Assembly: GCA_002311855.1 (NCBI GenBank)
Contig: DCAB01000012.1
Location: forward strand, 441,759-505,758
Direction of reading: 5' to 3'
Source of the DNA: Candidatus Dadabacteria bacterium UBA1144
GTDB lineage: Bacteria > Desulfobacterota_D > UBA1144
Length of the DNA stretch: 64,000 bases
Shown: positions 1 to 8,565 of the stretch, in pieces
How positions within the stretch are numbered: the stretch's first letter is position 1
How the letters are laid out: each line of letters starts with the position of its first letter
Program-made: the position numbers and the translations under genes
Notes under the pieces: generated by a model
The model's database searches: none
Told to the model about the DNA's origin: nothing
What the model saw: only the letters and a program-made list of their open reading frames with translations

Positions 1-950
1 AATTTATTTGAGATATTATTTAGAGATAAATCTGCAATCTTATTCTTCAAAAGATGCTTGGTTAACGAATATGCTAGATATAATGATAGAGCTGACGATG
101 AAATTGAGACCATTAAATTTTGATTCAATCTTACGCTCGCCATAACTAGATTAAATTCTTCAAGGATTTTTTTTATAAATTGGACTGATATATCTTGCCA
201 TAACTCGTATGTTATATATGCATGGGGATAAGTGATATATCCTGATGAAATTTTATTCATCAATAAATAGATCAAAACATATATAGATGAAGAGATCAGT
301 AATGCCGTAAGATATTTTGGATATTTTTTGTTTTTTCCAAGAGCTTGAAATATCAATAAAAGATTAAATATTAGTAAGTAAGCGCCAATATATCTACTTG
401 TAAATGTTAGGACAAAAGCAAAAAATACATAGAGTAAATTTCTTTTGGATTGAAAATTTTCGAGTTCATAAATTCTTAATATATATAGAATCAAACCAAG
501 TGCAAATAAGCTTTCGGTTAAAGTATAGGAAAATATATTAAGAAAACTTCCTGATAGAAAGAGAATTCCGATTATAGAAAACCCAACTTTCAAATATCTC
601 TTGACTGAAAAAATAATTAGAATAGCACAGATGATGTTAAGTAATTTTGAGGACCAGAAAACACTAAGTTGGGATATTTTAGACACTAGAAAAATTAATA
701 AAGGATAACCGACTGGCCATGTACTAAAAAAATTTTTAATTCCACTATTAGTCCAAGAATAAACATGAAACCCATTATCATTTTTCAATGACTGAGCCAA
801 TTTAAGAAAGTGAGTTGAGTCTGATGTTAGGAAACCGTTTGTATCAAAATATGAATTGGAAATTATAGAGTAAATTAAGCCAGCGATTGTAAAAGAAAAA
901 ATAAATTTTTCGTTTCTACTGAAATTAATTTTGTTTAATTCATCAGCCAT
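1..950 (-). CDS. GT39-like polytopic membrane glycosyltransferase (partial, runs off left edge)
   Basis: An open frame runs from an ATG at 950 to the window edge without a stop (316 codons), so the C-terminus is missing. The N-terminal part has a cytoplasmic stretch, a membrane segment, then DSTHFLKLAQSL and WPVGYPLLIFL. These match the D-x-x-x-[YF]-x-x-x-A and WPPGYPLLLAL signatures of the first loop of GT39/ArnT-type lipid-phosphosugar transferases. Many hydrophobic helices follow. By family it would move a sugar from a polyprenyl-phosphate donor on the outer face of the inner membrane. It diverges from a GtrA gene, whose family supplies flipped lipid-linked sugars, which fits. The exact substrate cannot be told. 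No clear Shine-Dalgarno precedes the ATG. Confidence 0.7.
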   Translation of the reverse strand, partial: MADELNKINFSRNEKFIFSFTIAGLIYSIISNSYFDTNGFLTSDSTHFLKLAQSLKNDNGFHVYSWTNSGIKNFFSTWPVGYPLLIFLVSKISQLSVFWSSKLLNIICAILIIFSVKRYLKVGFSIIGILFLSGSFLNIFSYTLTESLFALGLILYILRIYELENFQSKRNLLYVFFAFVLTFTSRYIGAYLLIFNLLLIFQALGKNKKYPKYLTALLISSSIYVLIYLLMNKISSGYITYPHAYITYELWQDISVQFIKKILEEFNLVMASVRLNQNLMVSISSSALSLYLAYSLTKHLLKNKIADLSLNNISNK

Positions 951-1054
951 TTTGATAATTCTATATTAATTTAATTTTATTTAACATCAATATTATCAAT
1001 AAATATAATTGTTTGACTAATTGGTCAATTGAATTTATTATCCTTGACAATCCA

Positions 1055-1510
1055 ATGTTCAAAATCCTTAAGTATCTCTTCTCACTTTTGGAAGATACAA
1101 AAACTTATAAATGGGCGGTCGTCGGTCTCTTTGCTCTAGTATGCGACTACAATCTATATAATTTTCTACTCTCAAGGATTGATATGGATTTAGCAAAAGC
1201 TACATCAACTTTTTTGGGAGTGAATATATCGTTTCATTTTAACCGCTTCTGGACCTTTGAATCGATATCAAGTTATATAAATGATCTGAGAAGATATGTT
1301 GCTCTATATTCTGTCACGATTTTAGTAAATGTTTATACCAACAAAATTGTGTATATGATATTGCTGGATGTATATCATAATCATATTCAGAACCAATTAA
1401 TGCAACGAGGTACAATCATTAATATTGCCTACTTTGCTGCCTTGTGTGTTTCTGTGATTATAGGATATTTTGGTCAGAGACTTTGGGTTTTTAAAAATAG
1501 ATTAAACTAG
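1055..1510 (+). CDS. GtrA-family membrane protein
   Basis: A small polytopic protein of the GtrA family, thought to help flip polyprenyl-phosphate sugars for surface-polysaccharide decoration. It shows the family plan of four hydrophobic helices, a KWAVVGL-like first helix, the central signature NISFHFNRFWTFE, and a C-terminal IGYFGQRLWVFKN. The frame is open from a TTG at 1013, but I prefer ATG 1055, which gives 151 residues, the usual family size, and starts just before the first helix. Neither start has a good Shine-Dalgarno. It lies 18 bases before the epimerase gene and probably shares its transcript. Confidence 0.8.
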   Translation: MFKILKYLFSLLEDTKTYKWAVVGLFALVCDYNLYNFLLSRIDMDLAKATSTFLGVNISFHFNRFWTFESISSYINDLRRYVALYSVTILVNVYTNKIVYMILLDVYHNHIQNQLMQRGTIINIAYFAALCVSVIIGYFGQRLWVFKNRLN

Positions 1511-1528
1511 GTTATATTTTTTAGATAA

Positions 1529-2512
1529 ATGAAGAAAATTTTATTGACTGGTGCTGCTGGATTTATCGGGTATCATCTATCTGATTTTTTACTTAACAAA
1601 GGCTTCGAAGTTTACGGACTAGATGACCTAAACAATAATTATGATAAAAGAATTAAACAATGGAGAATTTCTCAATTGGTTGGTAAAAAAAATTTTCATT
1701 TTACCAAAATCAATATCGTTTCACCGTTGAATCTTAATGAATATTTTAGGAAAAACTTCAAATCGAATAAGCTTGATGCAATTATTAACCTGGCTGCAAG
1801 AACGGGTGTAAGGAAATCTACTTTAGATCCGGATTCATATTACAGATCTAACGTTATTGGGGTTCTCAATTTGGTTAAATTAGCAAATCGTTACTCAATT
1901 AAGAGCTTTGTTCATGCTTCAACATCAAGTGTGTATGGCAAAAGTAGAAAGAAAAATTTTAAAATTACAGATGATACAAATAGGCCTCTATCAAATTATG
2001 CTGCTTCAAAAAAAGCATCCGAAGTTTTACTCTATGCGTATCATATGCTCCATAAGCAAAATATTACCATATTGAGACTTTTTACTGTCTATGGTCCTGC
2101 TGGCAGACCTGATATGAGTCCATTTATCTTTATCCAATCCTCAATTAATTCAGACCCAATTAATTTGTTTGGTACGGGGAAACAACAAAGAGATTTTACT
2201 TATGTTGACGATGTTATTGTTGGGATTTATAAATCACTGAAATTAAAAGGGTACAATGTTCTAAATTTAGGCAACAATAAGCCAATTTCGATAAACCATC
2301 TTATTGTGAAGATATCCGAATTATCAAAAAACAAAATAAAAATCAACAAAAAGCCTCCAAATCCGGAGGATGTTCCTTTCACCGCGGCCAATATATCGAG
2401 AACAAAACAATTAATTGGATGGGCTCCTAAAACGGGAATAGATCAAGGACTTCAAAAAACTCTCAAATGGCATTTAAAAAACAAAGAATGGTTAAGCAAG
2501 ATAAAGATTTAA
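1529..2512 (+). CDS. NAD-dependent epimerase, UDP-glucuronate 4-epimerase-like
   Basis: An extended short-chain dehydrogenase of 327 residues. The Rossmann motif GAAGFIG sits at the N-terminus. The catalytic centre is the Ser region STSSVYG plus YAASK (Tyr and Lys). The nucleotide-sugar binding part includes FGTGKQQRDFTYVDDV. LDDLNNNYDKRIKQWR near residue 35 is typical of UDP-glucuronate 4-epimerases (CapI/LspL type), which make UDP-galacturonate for capsule or LPS. UDP-glucose or GDP-sugar epimerases are alternatives. The next gene starts inside its 3' end, so the two are translationally coupled. Confidence 0.82.
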   Translation: MKKILLTGAAGFIGYHLSDFLLNKGFEVYGLDDLNNNYDKRIKQWRISQLVGKKNFHFTKINIVSPLNLNEYFRKNFKSNKLDAIINLAARTGVRKSTLDPDSYYRSNVIGVLNLVKLANRYSIKSFVHASTSSVYGKSRKKNFKITDDTNRPLSNYAASKKASEVLLYAYHMLHKQNITILRLFTVYGPAGRPDMSPFIFIQSSINSDPINLFGTGKQQRDFTYVDDVIVGIYKSLKLKGYNVLNLGNNKPISINHLIVKISELSKNKIKINKKPPNPEDVPFTAANISRTKQLIGWAPKTGIDQGLQKTLKWHLKNKEWLSKIKI

Positions 2513-3597
2513 TAGAAGATTTGGTAAAGATCTCAAAATATTTTGGACAAAGATTTGATTTGATTCAGGCTGCTGGCGGAAATTCTTCTATAAAAATTAA
2601 CAAGAGAATGTTTATTAAGTCCAGCGGATATTCCTTATCGGAGGTTGAACTTAAGAATGGTTATTCTGTTCTCCGGAATGATAAATTGACCAACTTCCTA
2701 TACAAGATAAAGAATTATATTGTTAATAGTCGGATAGAAAAAAAGTCTTTCCATATTTTGAAAGATTCTATTATAAAAGGAGATAATCCATCAATAGAGA
2801 CTTTCTCGCACTCCATTCTGAAGAAATTTACTATTCACCTCCACCCAATTGCAAGCAATATAATTTCCGTGAATCGAGAGTCAAAAATTTTTTTTAATCA
2901 AATATTTTCTAAAGAAATAAGTGATGGAATTATATTTTATATCAAGTATAGAACCCCAGGTATAGCCCTGGCGACTGAAATAACTAATCACTTATTACCT
3001 TATGATGAAAAGATAAAGATGAATAAATCTGTCGTGCTTTTTTTAGAAAACCATGGACTTATTTGCTCATCTGACGATAAGAAGGAACTAATAAAATCTG
3101 TGGAAAGAATTATGAAAAAATTTGAAAATTTTTTAAATATCGATTTAAAAAGATATAAATTTACTACAAAAATATCTAAAGTTTTGTGGGAGCAAAATTA
3201 TAAAAATCTAGTTTCTTATTATAGTGAAGATTTGATATTAAATAATTTTCTTAAATCAAAAAATCTTGATAAAATCCTAAAGCCTTTAAATCCAGACGGA
3301 TTACTATATTGTGGGGAAAGTCCTTTGATTGTCAGGGGACCACTTGAAAAAAATATTTTATCTTACATAAAAAAATTTCATACTTACCCAAGAGTTGTAA
3401 TTACAGGTAAGAATATTTATTTTGTAGCTCCCAATGTCTTAAAAGCCAGAGAAATAGAAGATGTTTTCAAATCTCATTTGTATTTTGATCATTACGGACA
3501 AACCAAACGCCCACTTCTAAAAAAACATATAAACAAACTTGATTCCTACAATCCTCAGAAGAACAGACTAAGATTTTGGTTTGATTATGACAAATAA
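2467..3597 (+). CDS. Class II aldolase/adducin-family protein (stand-alone RhaD-like half)
   Basis: A 376-residue zinc-dependent class II aldolase. AAGGNSSIK is the phosphate-binding Gly loop, IETFSHSIL holds the catalytic Glu region, HLHP gives two metal His, and ENHGL follows. The C-terminal part (PDGLLYCGESP and PRVVITGKNIYFVAP) resembles the linker region of bifunctional rhamnulose-1-phosphate aldolase/dehydrogenases (COG3347), but the C-terminal dehydrogenase domain is absent and no dehydrogenase gene follows. The start overlaps the epimerase gene by 46 bases; an in-frame ATG at 2488 would shorten this to 25. The 3' end overlaps the convergent DCC gene by 30 bases. Substrate unknown, possibly a deoxysugar or sugar phosphate. 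Confidence 0.7.
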   Translation: MAFKKQRMVKQDKDLIEDLVKISKYFGQRFDLIQAAGGNSSIKINKRMFIKSSGYSLSEVELKNGYSVLRNDKLTNFLYKIKNYIVNSRIEKKSFHILKDSIIKGDNPSIETFSHSILKKFTIHLHPIASNIISVNRESKIFFNQIFSKEISDGIIFYIKYRTPGIALATEITNHLLPYDEKIKMNKSVVLFLENHGLICSSDDKKELIKSVERIMKKFENFLNIDLKRYKFTTKISKVLWEQNYKNLVSYYSEDLILNNFLKSKNLDKILKPLNPDGLLYCGESPLIVRGPLEKNILSYIKKFHTYPRVVITGKNIYFVAPNVLKAREIEDVFKSHLYFDHYGQTKRPLLKKHINKLDSYNPQKNRLRFWFDYDK

Positions 3598-3903
3598 CTT
3601 ACTAATTCTATGTCTATTCTCTGAAATAATTTTATAAGATTTTTTTCTAATAGCATTAGGTACCATCTTCAATATTTTAAAAACGATTGATGAGCTTTTG
3701 TTTGTGCGCATTGATTCTAACACTGCATCCGAACCAGAAAAATATTTATTGTCAGATTCAAAAACCATTTCTTTTTTTATAAAATTTTCTTTTTTCAACT
3801 CATCAATATCTAAAATTTCTATCTTGTTAATTTCGTTTGATTTGATATATGCGGCATATTTTAGACAAATATCACAAGATTTATCTATATAAAGTTTTTT
3901 CAT
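3568..3903 (-). CDS. DCC-family thiol-disulfide oxidoreductase-like protein (DUF393)
   Basis: A small protein of 111 residues. The N-terminal motif DKSCDICLKYA carries a CxxC pair and matches the 'DGxCxxC' signature of the DUF393/DCC family, a thioredoxin-like fold of unclear substrate. FSGSDAVLESM and a basic tail (RKKSYKIISENRHRISK) also fit that family. An open frame extends upstream to 3969, but that would run through tRNA-Arg, so I place the start at ATG 3903. Nothing nearby indicates its partner. Confidence 0.7.
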   Translation of the reverse strand: MKKLYIDKSCDICLKYAAYIKSNEINKIEILDIDELKKENFIKKEMVFESDNKYFSGSDAVLESMRTNKSSSIVFKILKMVPNAIRKKSYKIISENRHRISKLFVIIKPKS

Positions 3904-3913
3904 AATTAAACTA

Positions 3914-3936
3914 ATTCTATCTTTTAATGATAGAAT
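3914..3936. repeat. Perfect inverted repeat between DCC gene and tRNA-Arg
   Basis: ATTCTATC, a 7-base spacer, then GATAGAAT: an 8-base perfect dyad. It sits in the short gap between the start of the leftward DCC gene and the rightward tRNA-Arg. The right arm contains TAGAAT, positioned like a -10 hexamer for the tRNA (9 bases before it). It could be an operator or chance AT-rich symmetry. Confidence 0.35.
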
Positions 3937-3944
3937 ATTCCAAG

Positions 3945-4016
3945 CCGCTTGTAGTGTAATGGATAACACACTTGACTTCGGATCAAGTAATTGGGGTTCG
4001 AGTCCTCACAAGCGGG
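3945..4016 (+). tRNA. tRNA-Arg (UCG)
   Basis: A full cloverleaf of 72 bases. The acceptor stem is CCGCTTG/CAAGCGG, the D stem GTGT/ACAC, and the anticodon stem CTTGA/TCAAG with loop CTTCGGA, giving anticodon TCG at 3978-3980. The T stem TGGGG/CCTCA (one G-T pair) holds loop TTCGAGT. The discriminator is G. CCA is not encoded. It lies on the opposite strand to its neighbours and ends only two bases before the 3' end of ptsI. Confidence 0.95.
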
Positions 4017-4018
4017 TA

Positions 4019-5764
4019 TTAAATTTCATATTCCATAATTGGCTTTGCACCTACAATATTATCATTTATCACCGAGGTTAACAGCTTCCTAATCTTATCG
4101 GGCTGGGTGATTTTGAGGCAATTGTCCAATGCTGATTTACAATCTTGATATGATAAATCATGGATAACACTTTTTATTTTCGGTATGGAATGATAATTCA
4201 TACTTAATTCATTAACGTCCAAACCGATAAAAACGGGCAAACACGCTATATTGTTAGCCATTTCTCCACAAACTGAAACATATTTCTGATTGGAAACACT
4301 ATCCATTATAAATTTAAGCATTCTTATAACGGATGGTTGAAAGGGAGAAAAAATCTCACCTAAATTCTCATTTGTTCTGTCAGCTGCAAGAGTGTATTGT
4401 ATCAAGTCATTTGTTCCTATACTTAAAAAATCGACATAATTGCATATTTCAGGAATAAGCATTGCTGCCGAAGGTGTTTCTACTACAACGCCAATGGGTA
4501 CATTCTTTTCTAATGTAAAACTCTTTTTTAAATTATCTATGATGCCAATTGATTCGATAATTTCATCAATTGTAGATATCATGGGGAGAAGTATTCTTAT
4601 AGTTTTCTTTTTATCCTGTGCAACTTTAAGTATTGCATTAATTTGAGAAATAAAAATTTCCTTATTTGCTAGTGAATACCTTATTCCCCTTAGACCTAGA
4701 GCAGGATTATTTTCTTGATGATTTAAATTTCCACTTTTATCTCCCCCGGTATCAAGTGTCCTTATGGTGGTTTCATTAAATAAATTATCCTCAAATAGGT
4801 TCAAGTAATCTAGGTATTGTTCTTCTACTGAAGGAAACTGCTCTTTTCTGGTAAATAGAAATTCTGTCCTGTACATACCAATACCTTCCGCTCCATACTT
4901 TTTTGCCACCTTTAGCTCTGAAGTCAATTCAATATTGGCTCTAATTGAAATAACTTTCTTATCTTTTGTCTCACCTGACAATTTTGAAAAACTAAGTAGG
5001 CTTTCTTCCAGAGAGACATACCTATTCTTTAAATTTTCCATCTCACCTTTTTCGGATTTCGTAACTTTCCATGTAGCTATACCCTTATATCCATCGACAT
5101 AAATCTTTTGTCCTGGATTCAATCTAATGCTAATATCTCGTAAAGACATAATTGTAGGAAGACCCATGGATCTTGCAATAATAGCTGTATGAGATGTTGT
5201 TCCCCCCAAATCGGTAAGGATTCCTCTGACTTTATTGTTTTTAGAATATTTTAAAGCATCTATTGGAGACAAGTCGTGAGCAACAAGTATTATGTTGCCT
5301 TTGATGTCTGCTAAGGGTTCACTGGTTCCTCTTAAATTCTTCATTATTCTTTCAGCTATATAATAGAAATCAGCCAATCTTTCTCTCATGTACTGATCTC
5401 TAACTTTTGAAAATTCTTTGCTTTTATTGGTTAATACATTATTTAGTGCCCATTCAGCATTTATTAGCTTGGTTTCAATTGTGCTTATAACTTCTCCAGC
5501 TAGGATTTCATCCTCGAGTATGAGAATATTGAAATCAAGTATTTCTATATGCTCTATCTTGTATCCATAATCTTGATTAATCTTTAAACTGCTAATTTCA
5601 CTCTTTGATATCTCAACGGCTTTTTGAAATCTATTTATTTCATTTATTATTTCATTTTTTTTAATTTTTCTTTTTTCAACAGCCATTTTCGCCTGATTGA
5701 TTAATAGAACATTGCCTACTGCGAAACCAGGGGATATAGCAAGACCTCTTTTTTCTTCACTCAA
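4019..5764 (-). CDS. ptsI: PTS Enzyme I (phosphoenolpyruvate-protein phosphotransferase)
   Basis: Transfers phosphate from phosphoenolpyruvate to HPr. At 581 residues it is a standard Enzyme I with no N-terminal GAF domain, so it is not the PtsP paralogue. The phosphorylated histidine is H192 in GGTTSHTAIIARSMGLPT. The PEP-binding barrel shows YRTEFLFTR, RTLDTGGDK, IGTNDLIQYTLA and VCGEMA. Its start overlaps the ptsH stop by four bases (ATGA), so the pair is translationally coupled. No sugar-specific EIIA/B/C gene lies in the window, which suggests a regulatory or distantly encoded target. It ends against tRNA-Arg on the other strand. Confidence 0.93.
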   Translation of the reverse strand: MSEEKRGLAISPGFAVGNVLLINQAKMAVEKRKIKKNEIINEINRFQKAVEISKSEISSLKINQDYGYKIEHIEILDFNILILEDEILAGEVISTIETKLINAEWALNNVLTNKSKEFSKVRDQYMRERLADFYYIAERIMKNLRGTSEPLADIKGNIILVAHDLSPIDALKYSKNNKVRGILTDLGGTTSHTAIIARSMGLPTIMSLRDISIRLNPGQKIYVDGYKGIATWKVTKSEKGEMENLKNRYVSLEESLLSFSKLSGETKDKKVISIRANIELTSELKVAKKYGAEGIGMYRTEFLFTRKEQFPSVEEQYLDYLNLFEDNLFNETTIRTLDTGGDKSGNLNHQENNPALGLRGIRYSLANKEIFISQINAILKVAQDKKKTIRILLPMISTIDEIIESIGIIDNLKKSFTLEKNVPIGVVVETPSAAMLIPEICNYVDFLSIGTNDLIQYTLAADRTNENLGEIFSPFQPSVIRMLKFIMDSVSNQKYVSVCGEMANNIACLPVFIGLDVNELSMNYHSIPKIKSVIHDLSYQDCKSALDNCLKITQPDKIRKLLTSVINDNIVGAKPIMEYEI

Positions 5765-6027
5765 GATTTCTCTCCAAATTTATCATTGAATAGTTTTTCG
5801 ATTTCTTTAATTGCTTTTTTCTCATCCAGTCCTATAGCTTGAATATCAATCTCCGAATTAACACTAGCAACCAATGACAATATCCCCAATATGCTTTTGC
5901 CATTTGCGCGGAGATTTCCTCTTGAAATTGTAATCTCAGAGCTAAATTTATTGGTCAATTGAACAAGTTTTGATGCAGCTCTTGCATGGAGACCTAATTT
6001 ATTAGAAATCGTTATTCTTTTTAGCAT
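5761..6027 (-). CDS. ptsH: HPr phosphocarrier protein
   Basis: An 88-residue HPr that passes phosphate from Enzyme I to downstream acceptors. The active histidine is H14 in KLGLHARAASK. The region around S45 (NGKSILGILSLVA) matches the segment phosphorylated by HPr kinase in species that have it; no hprK is visible here. It starts three bases after the upstream lipoprotein stop and overlaps ptsI, forming a lipoprotein-ptsH-ptsI transcript. Confidence 0.93.
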   Translation of the reverse strand: MLKRITISNKLGLHARAASKLVQLTNKFSSEITISRGNLRANGKSILGILSLVASVNSEIDIQAIGLDEKKAIKEIEKLFNDKFGEKS

Positions 6028-6030
6028 CGA

Positions 6031-6801
6031 TTAGTTTAGCAAATTAATTAAAGTACGTGATATTCTCTTGGTAAACTTGTCATTGACGATTATATCATTT
6101 TCATGATTCATTTGCATTGAAAAAGTTTCAGTTTTAAGTTCGATACGCAATGGAAGATGTATATCAAATTCTTTAAACAATTCATATTTTGAATATTTAA
6201 TTTGCATTTTTCTTCCATTGTCAATTGATATCTCTTTTATCTGGTTCGTTTTTAAATTAATTATGCATTTATTTTTATTTTGAAGAATAATAAGTTCTTC
6301 ACCCTCGATTCTATAAGTATAAGGACTATCAACGAAATCCAGAATATTTAATCCTAATAGTATATTATTCAGCTCTTCGATCTCCAAAGAGAGATTCATG
6401 CGTTTTTTGTTGAATATGCTTAAATTAAAATTATTGATATCTCTGACTCTATCCCTTTTCCCTTTTCTTTTATATACAATTGATTCCCCACTCGAATTAA
6501 ATTCTGCTATTTTAATCTTCCATATTGCAAATATATCAACATGTATCTTTGATTTTTTCTCTATATAAAAATGTTGTTGTAATTTGAATCTTTTTCGAAA
6601 TGGAAAATTGTAAATCACACTACCTTTAATTTCAGCAGTCTTTATTAATTTCTTTTTATCTTCTAATTTGTGAATTATTTCTTTGACTTTTTTATTGATA
6701 CTCTTATCATTCGGATTGGTTAAATTGTCATTTCCATATGAGCTTAATCCTGAGCAAGATATAGATAATATAATTAAAACTATTCTAATTATTGATTTCA
6801 T
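6031..6801 (-). CDS. Predicted lipoprotein, possibly LolA/LolB-like fold
   Basis: About 256 residues from ATG 6801. This start places MKSIIRIVLIILSISC at the N-terminus, a short basic region, hydrophobic core and lipobox (L-S-I-S-C), so it is probably lipidated. A longer frame opens at 6849 but would put extra residues before the signal peptide. The mature part is rich in alternating beta-strand segments (ILKTAEIKG-like, FKLQQHFYIEKKSKIHVDIF, INLKTNQIKEISID), reminiscent of LolA/LolB or DUF4292 proteins that bind acyl chains. This family call is an inference. It is the first gene of the transcript with ptsH and ptsI. Confidence 0.6.
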   Translation of the reverse strand: MKSIIRIVLIILSISCSGLSSYGNDNLTNPNDKSINKKVKEIIHKLEDKKKLIKTAEIKGSVIYNFPFRKRFKLQQHFYIEKKSKIHVDIFAIWKIKIAEFNSSGESIVYKRKGKRDRVRDINNFNLSIFNKKRMNLSLEIEELNNILLGLNILDFVDSPYTYRIEGEELIILQNKNKCIINLKTNQIKEISIDNGRKMQIKYSKYELFKEFDIHLPLRIELKTETFSMQMNHENDIIVNDKFTKRISRTLINLLN

Positions 6802-6894
6802 TTGACTTAAATTAAAACCCATTGAAGATTCTAGCTCTATTCTAACCATTTCTAGGCATATTGACTAACATTATCAATTTGTTTAAATAACTAA

Positions 6895-7965
6895 ATGGAT
6901 TATATCGTAAATAAAATATTATCAGGGAAGAGAATTGACAAAACTGATGGATTAGAAATATTGAAAAATTTTTCTACAATTGAAATCGGTCAATTTGCCA
7001 ACTTCTTAAAAAACAAACAGGGTATTAACAATGAAGTGAGCTTTGTTGTTGACACCAATCCGAACTACACTAACATCTGTGATACGGAATGTCTTTTTTG
7101 TGCGTTTTGGAGGCCTAAAGATGCATCGGATTCTTACACCCTATCATTAGATAAAATTATTGAGATTGCAAAGACATCATATCATAATGGAGTTACGACA
7201 ATACTCCTTCAGGGAGGACATAATCCTTCTATTAAATTAAAATATTATTGTGATTTAATTAGGAGAATCAGAGAAGAGGTTCCTGGAATTCATCTTCATG
7301 CCTTTTCTGCACCAGAAATATATTCCATCGCAAAGTATTCCTCGATTACTACAGAAGAGCTTCTTAATCAATTTTGGGAGTTGGGGTTAAGAACTATTCC
7401 GGGCGGTGGAGCGGAGGTCTTGTCTAATAAAACAAGAAAAAAAATAAGCCCACTAAAAATTTCTGCAGACGAATGGATTCGAATCATCAAAGAAGCACAT
7501 GCTATAGGATTTAAAACAACGGCTACTATGATGTTTGGTCACGTAGAAGAGGATGAGGACATCATAGAACATCTGTCAGTGATTAGAAATCTACAAGATG
7601 ATACTAATGGATTTTTATCTTTTATCCCTTGGACATTTAAACCAGAAAATACTTTTATGGAAAGAACTATAACAACCGAAATAGGCAGTGATAGATACTT
7701 AAGAGTTCTTGGGCTATCAAGAATTTTTCTTGATAATTTTAAATACATTCAAAGTTCGTGGTTTACGCAAGGTTTTAAAGTAGGAGGTATCGCATTATAT
7801 TACGGGGCAAACGATGTTGGTGGAACTTTGCTCCAAGAAAATGTTCTGAAATCTGCGAATAACCCCTACAGAGCAAATATTGACGATATAGTTCACTTAA
7901 TTAAATCGGAAGGTTTTATCCCTATTCAAAGAAATACTTTTTATGAACCAATTAAAATTTACTAA
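6895..7965 (+). CDS. mqnC: Cyclic dehypoxanthinyl futalosine synthase (radical SAM)
   Basis: A radical SAM enzyme of 356 residues in the futalosine route to menaquinone; it cyclises dehypoxanthinyl futalosine. The cluster cysteines are C62, C66 and C69 in NICDTECLFCAF. The glycine-rich motif LQGGHNP, PGGGAEVL, ATMMFGH and FIPWTFKPENT are characteristic of MqnC rather than MqnE. It stands apart from mqnA-mqnD, which are about 30 kb downstream. Its stop overlaps the convergent orphan gene by four bases, and it diverges from the lipoprotein gene. Confidence 0.9.
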   Translation: MDYIVNKILSGKRIDKTDGLEILKNFSTIEIGQFANFLKNKQGINNEVSFVVDTNPNYTNICDTECLFCAFWRPKDASDSYTLSLDKIIEIAKTSYHNGVTTILLQGGHNPSIKLKYYCDLIRRIREEVPGIHLHAFSAPEIYSIAKYSSITTEELLNQFWELGLRTIPGGGAEVLSNKTRKKISPLKISADEWIRIIKEAHAIGFKTTATMMFGHVEEDEDIIEHLSVIRNLQDDTNGFLSFIPWTFKPENTFMERTITTEIGSDRYLRVLGLSRIFLDNFKYIQSSWFTQGFKVGGIALYYGANDVGGTLLQENVLKSANNPYRANIDDIVHLIKSEGFIPIQRNTFYEPIKIY

Positions 7966-8486
7966 ACATTATACAATTCTTCTTTAAATGAGTTGATTTC
8001 TTTTTTATGTGACGAGGAATTATTTTGCCAATTGCAAATCGTTTTATACATATCATGAATAAATATTTGTAGATTTTTTCCCCTAACGTTCCATTTGTTA
8101 TTCAACGAGAACATTGAAATAAATTTTTTTGAAAAATAGACTTGTTCATATTGTGTGGACTTGTTCTCACTTCTTTGGAACCTGATACTGCAATAACAGT
8201 CAGCAAAAATTATGCTATATCTTTCATTCAGTCCTAATCTTAATGAAGCGGCGATAACCATTCCTTGACAAATGGCAGAAAACAAATCAGATTCAACATT
8301 TTTAGATAAATTAAATTTTCTAAATAAATTATCACCCAATACCGCCTTACCTTTATATATTAATCTTGGAATATCTTCATTGTGAATCATGTCTTCTTCG
8401 AATTCACCTATATTGCCACATAGGATAAGACTTTCTCTTATCTCGTCCCACGTACTTTTTTTAGTGGTCTTTAATTTATTCTCCAT
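7962..8486 (-). CDS. Hypothetical protein, no family recognised
   Basis: A 174-residue soluble protein with no signal peptide or membrane segment. It has a charged N-terminus, a central segment with several Cys (ICQGMVIAASLRLGL, IFADCYCSIRFQR) and a polar Lys/Ser-rich C-terminus. The start at 8486 is the only ATG near the beginning and faces bioB across a short divergent gap. I see no known motif. Placement between mqnC and bioB, both radical SAM genes, may be coincidental. Confidence 0.6.
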   Translation of the reverse strand: MENKLKTTKKSTWDEIRESLILCGNIGEFEEDMIHNEDIPRLIYKGKAVLGDNLFRKFNLSKNVESDLFSAICQGMVIAASLRLGLNERYSIIFADCYCSIRFQRSENKSTQYEQVYFSKKFISMFSLNNKWNVRGKNLQIFIHDMYKTICNWQNNSSSHKKEINSFKEELYNV

Positions 8487-8565
8487 TTTCTATCCAATTA
8501 TAACTTAGTTTGAATAAACCTTTTATTATATGTAAAATAGATAGTGTTTTCGTGGTGTGAATTAA

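Noticed and set aside
3904..3969. N-terminal extension of the DCC protein
   Set aside because: It would overlap tRNA-Arg; ATG 3903 gives the normal family start.
8487..8565. Searched for a BirA-type biotin operator before bioB
   Set aside because: No dyad resembling the biotin operator could be seen.
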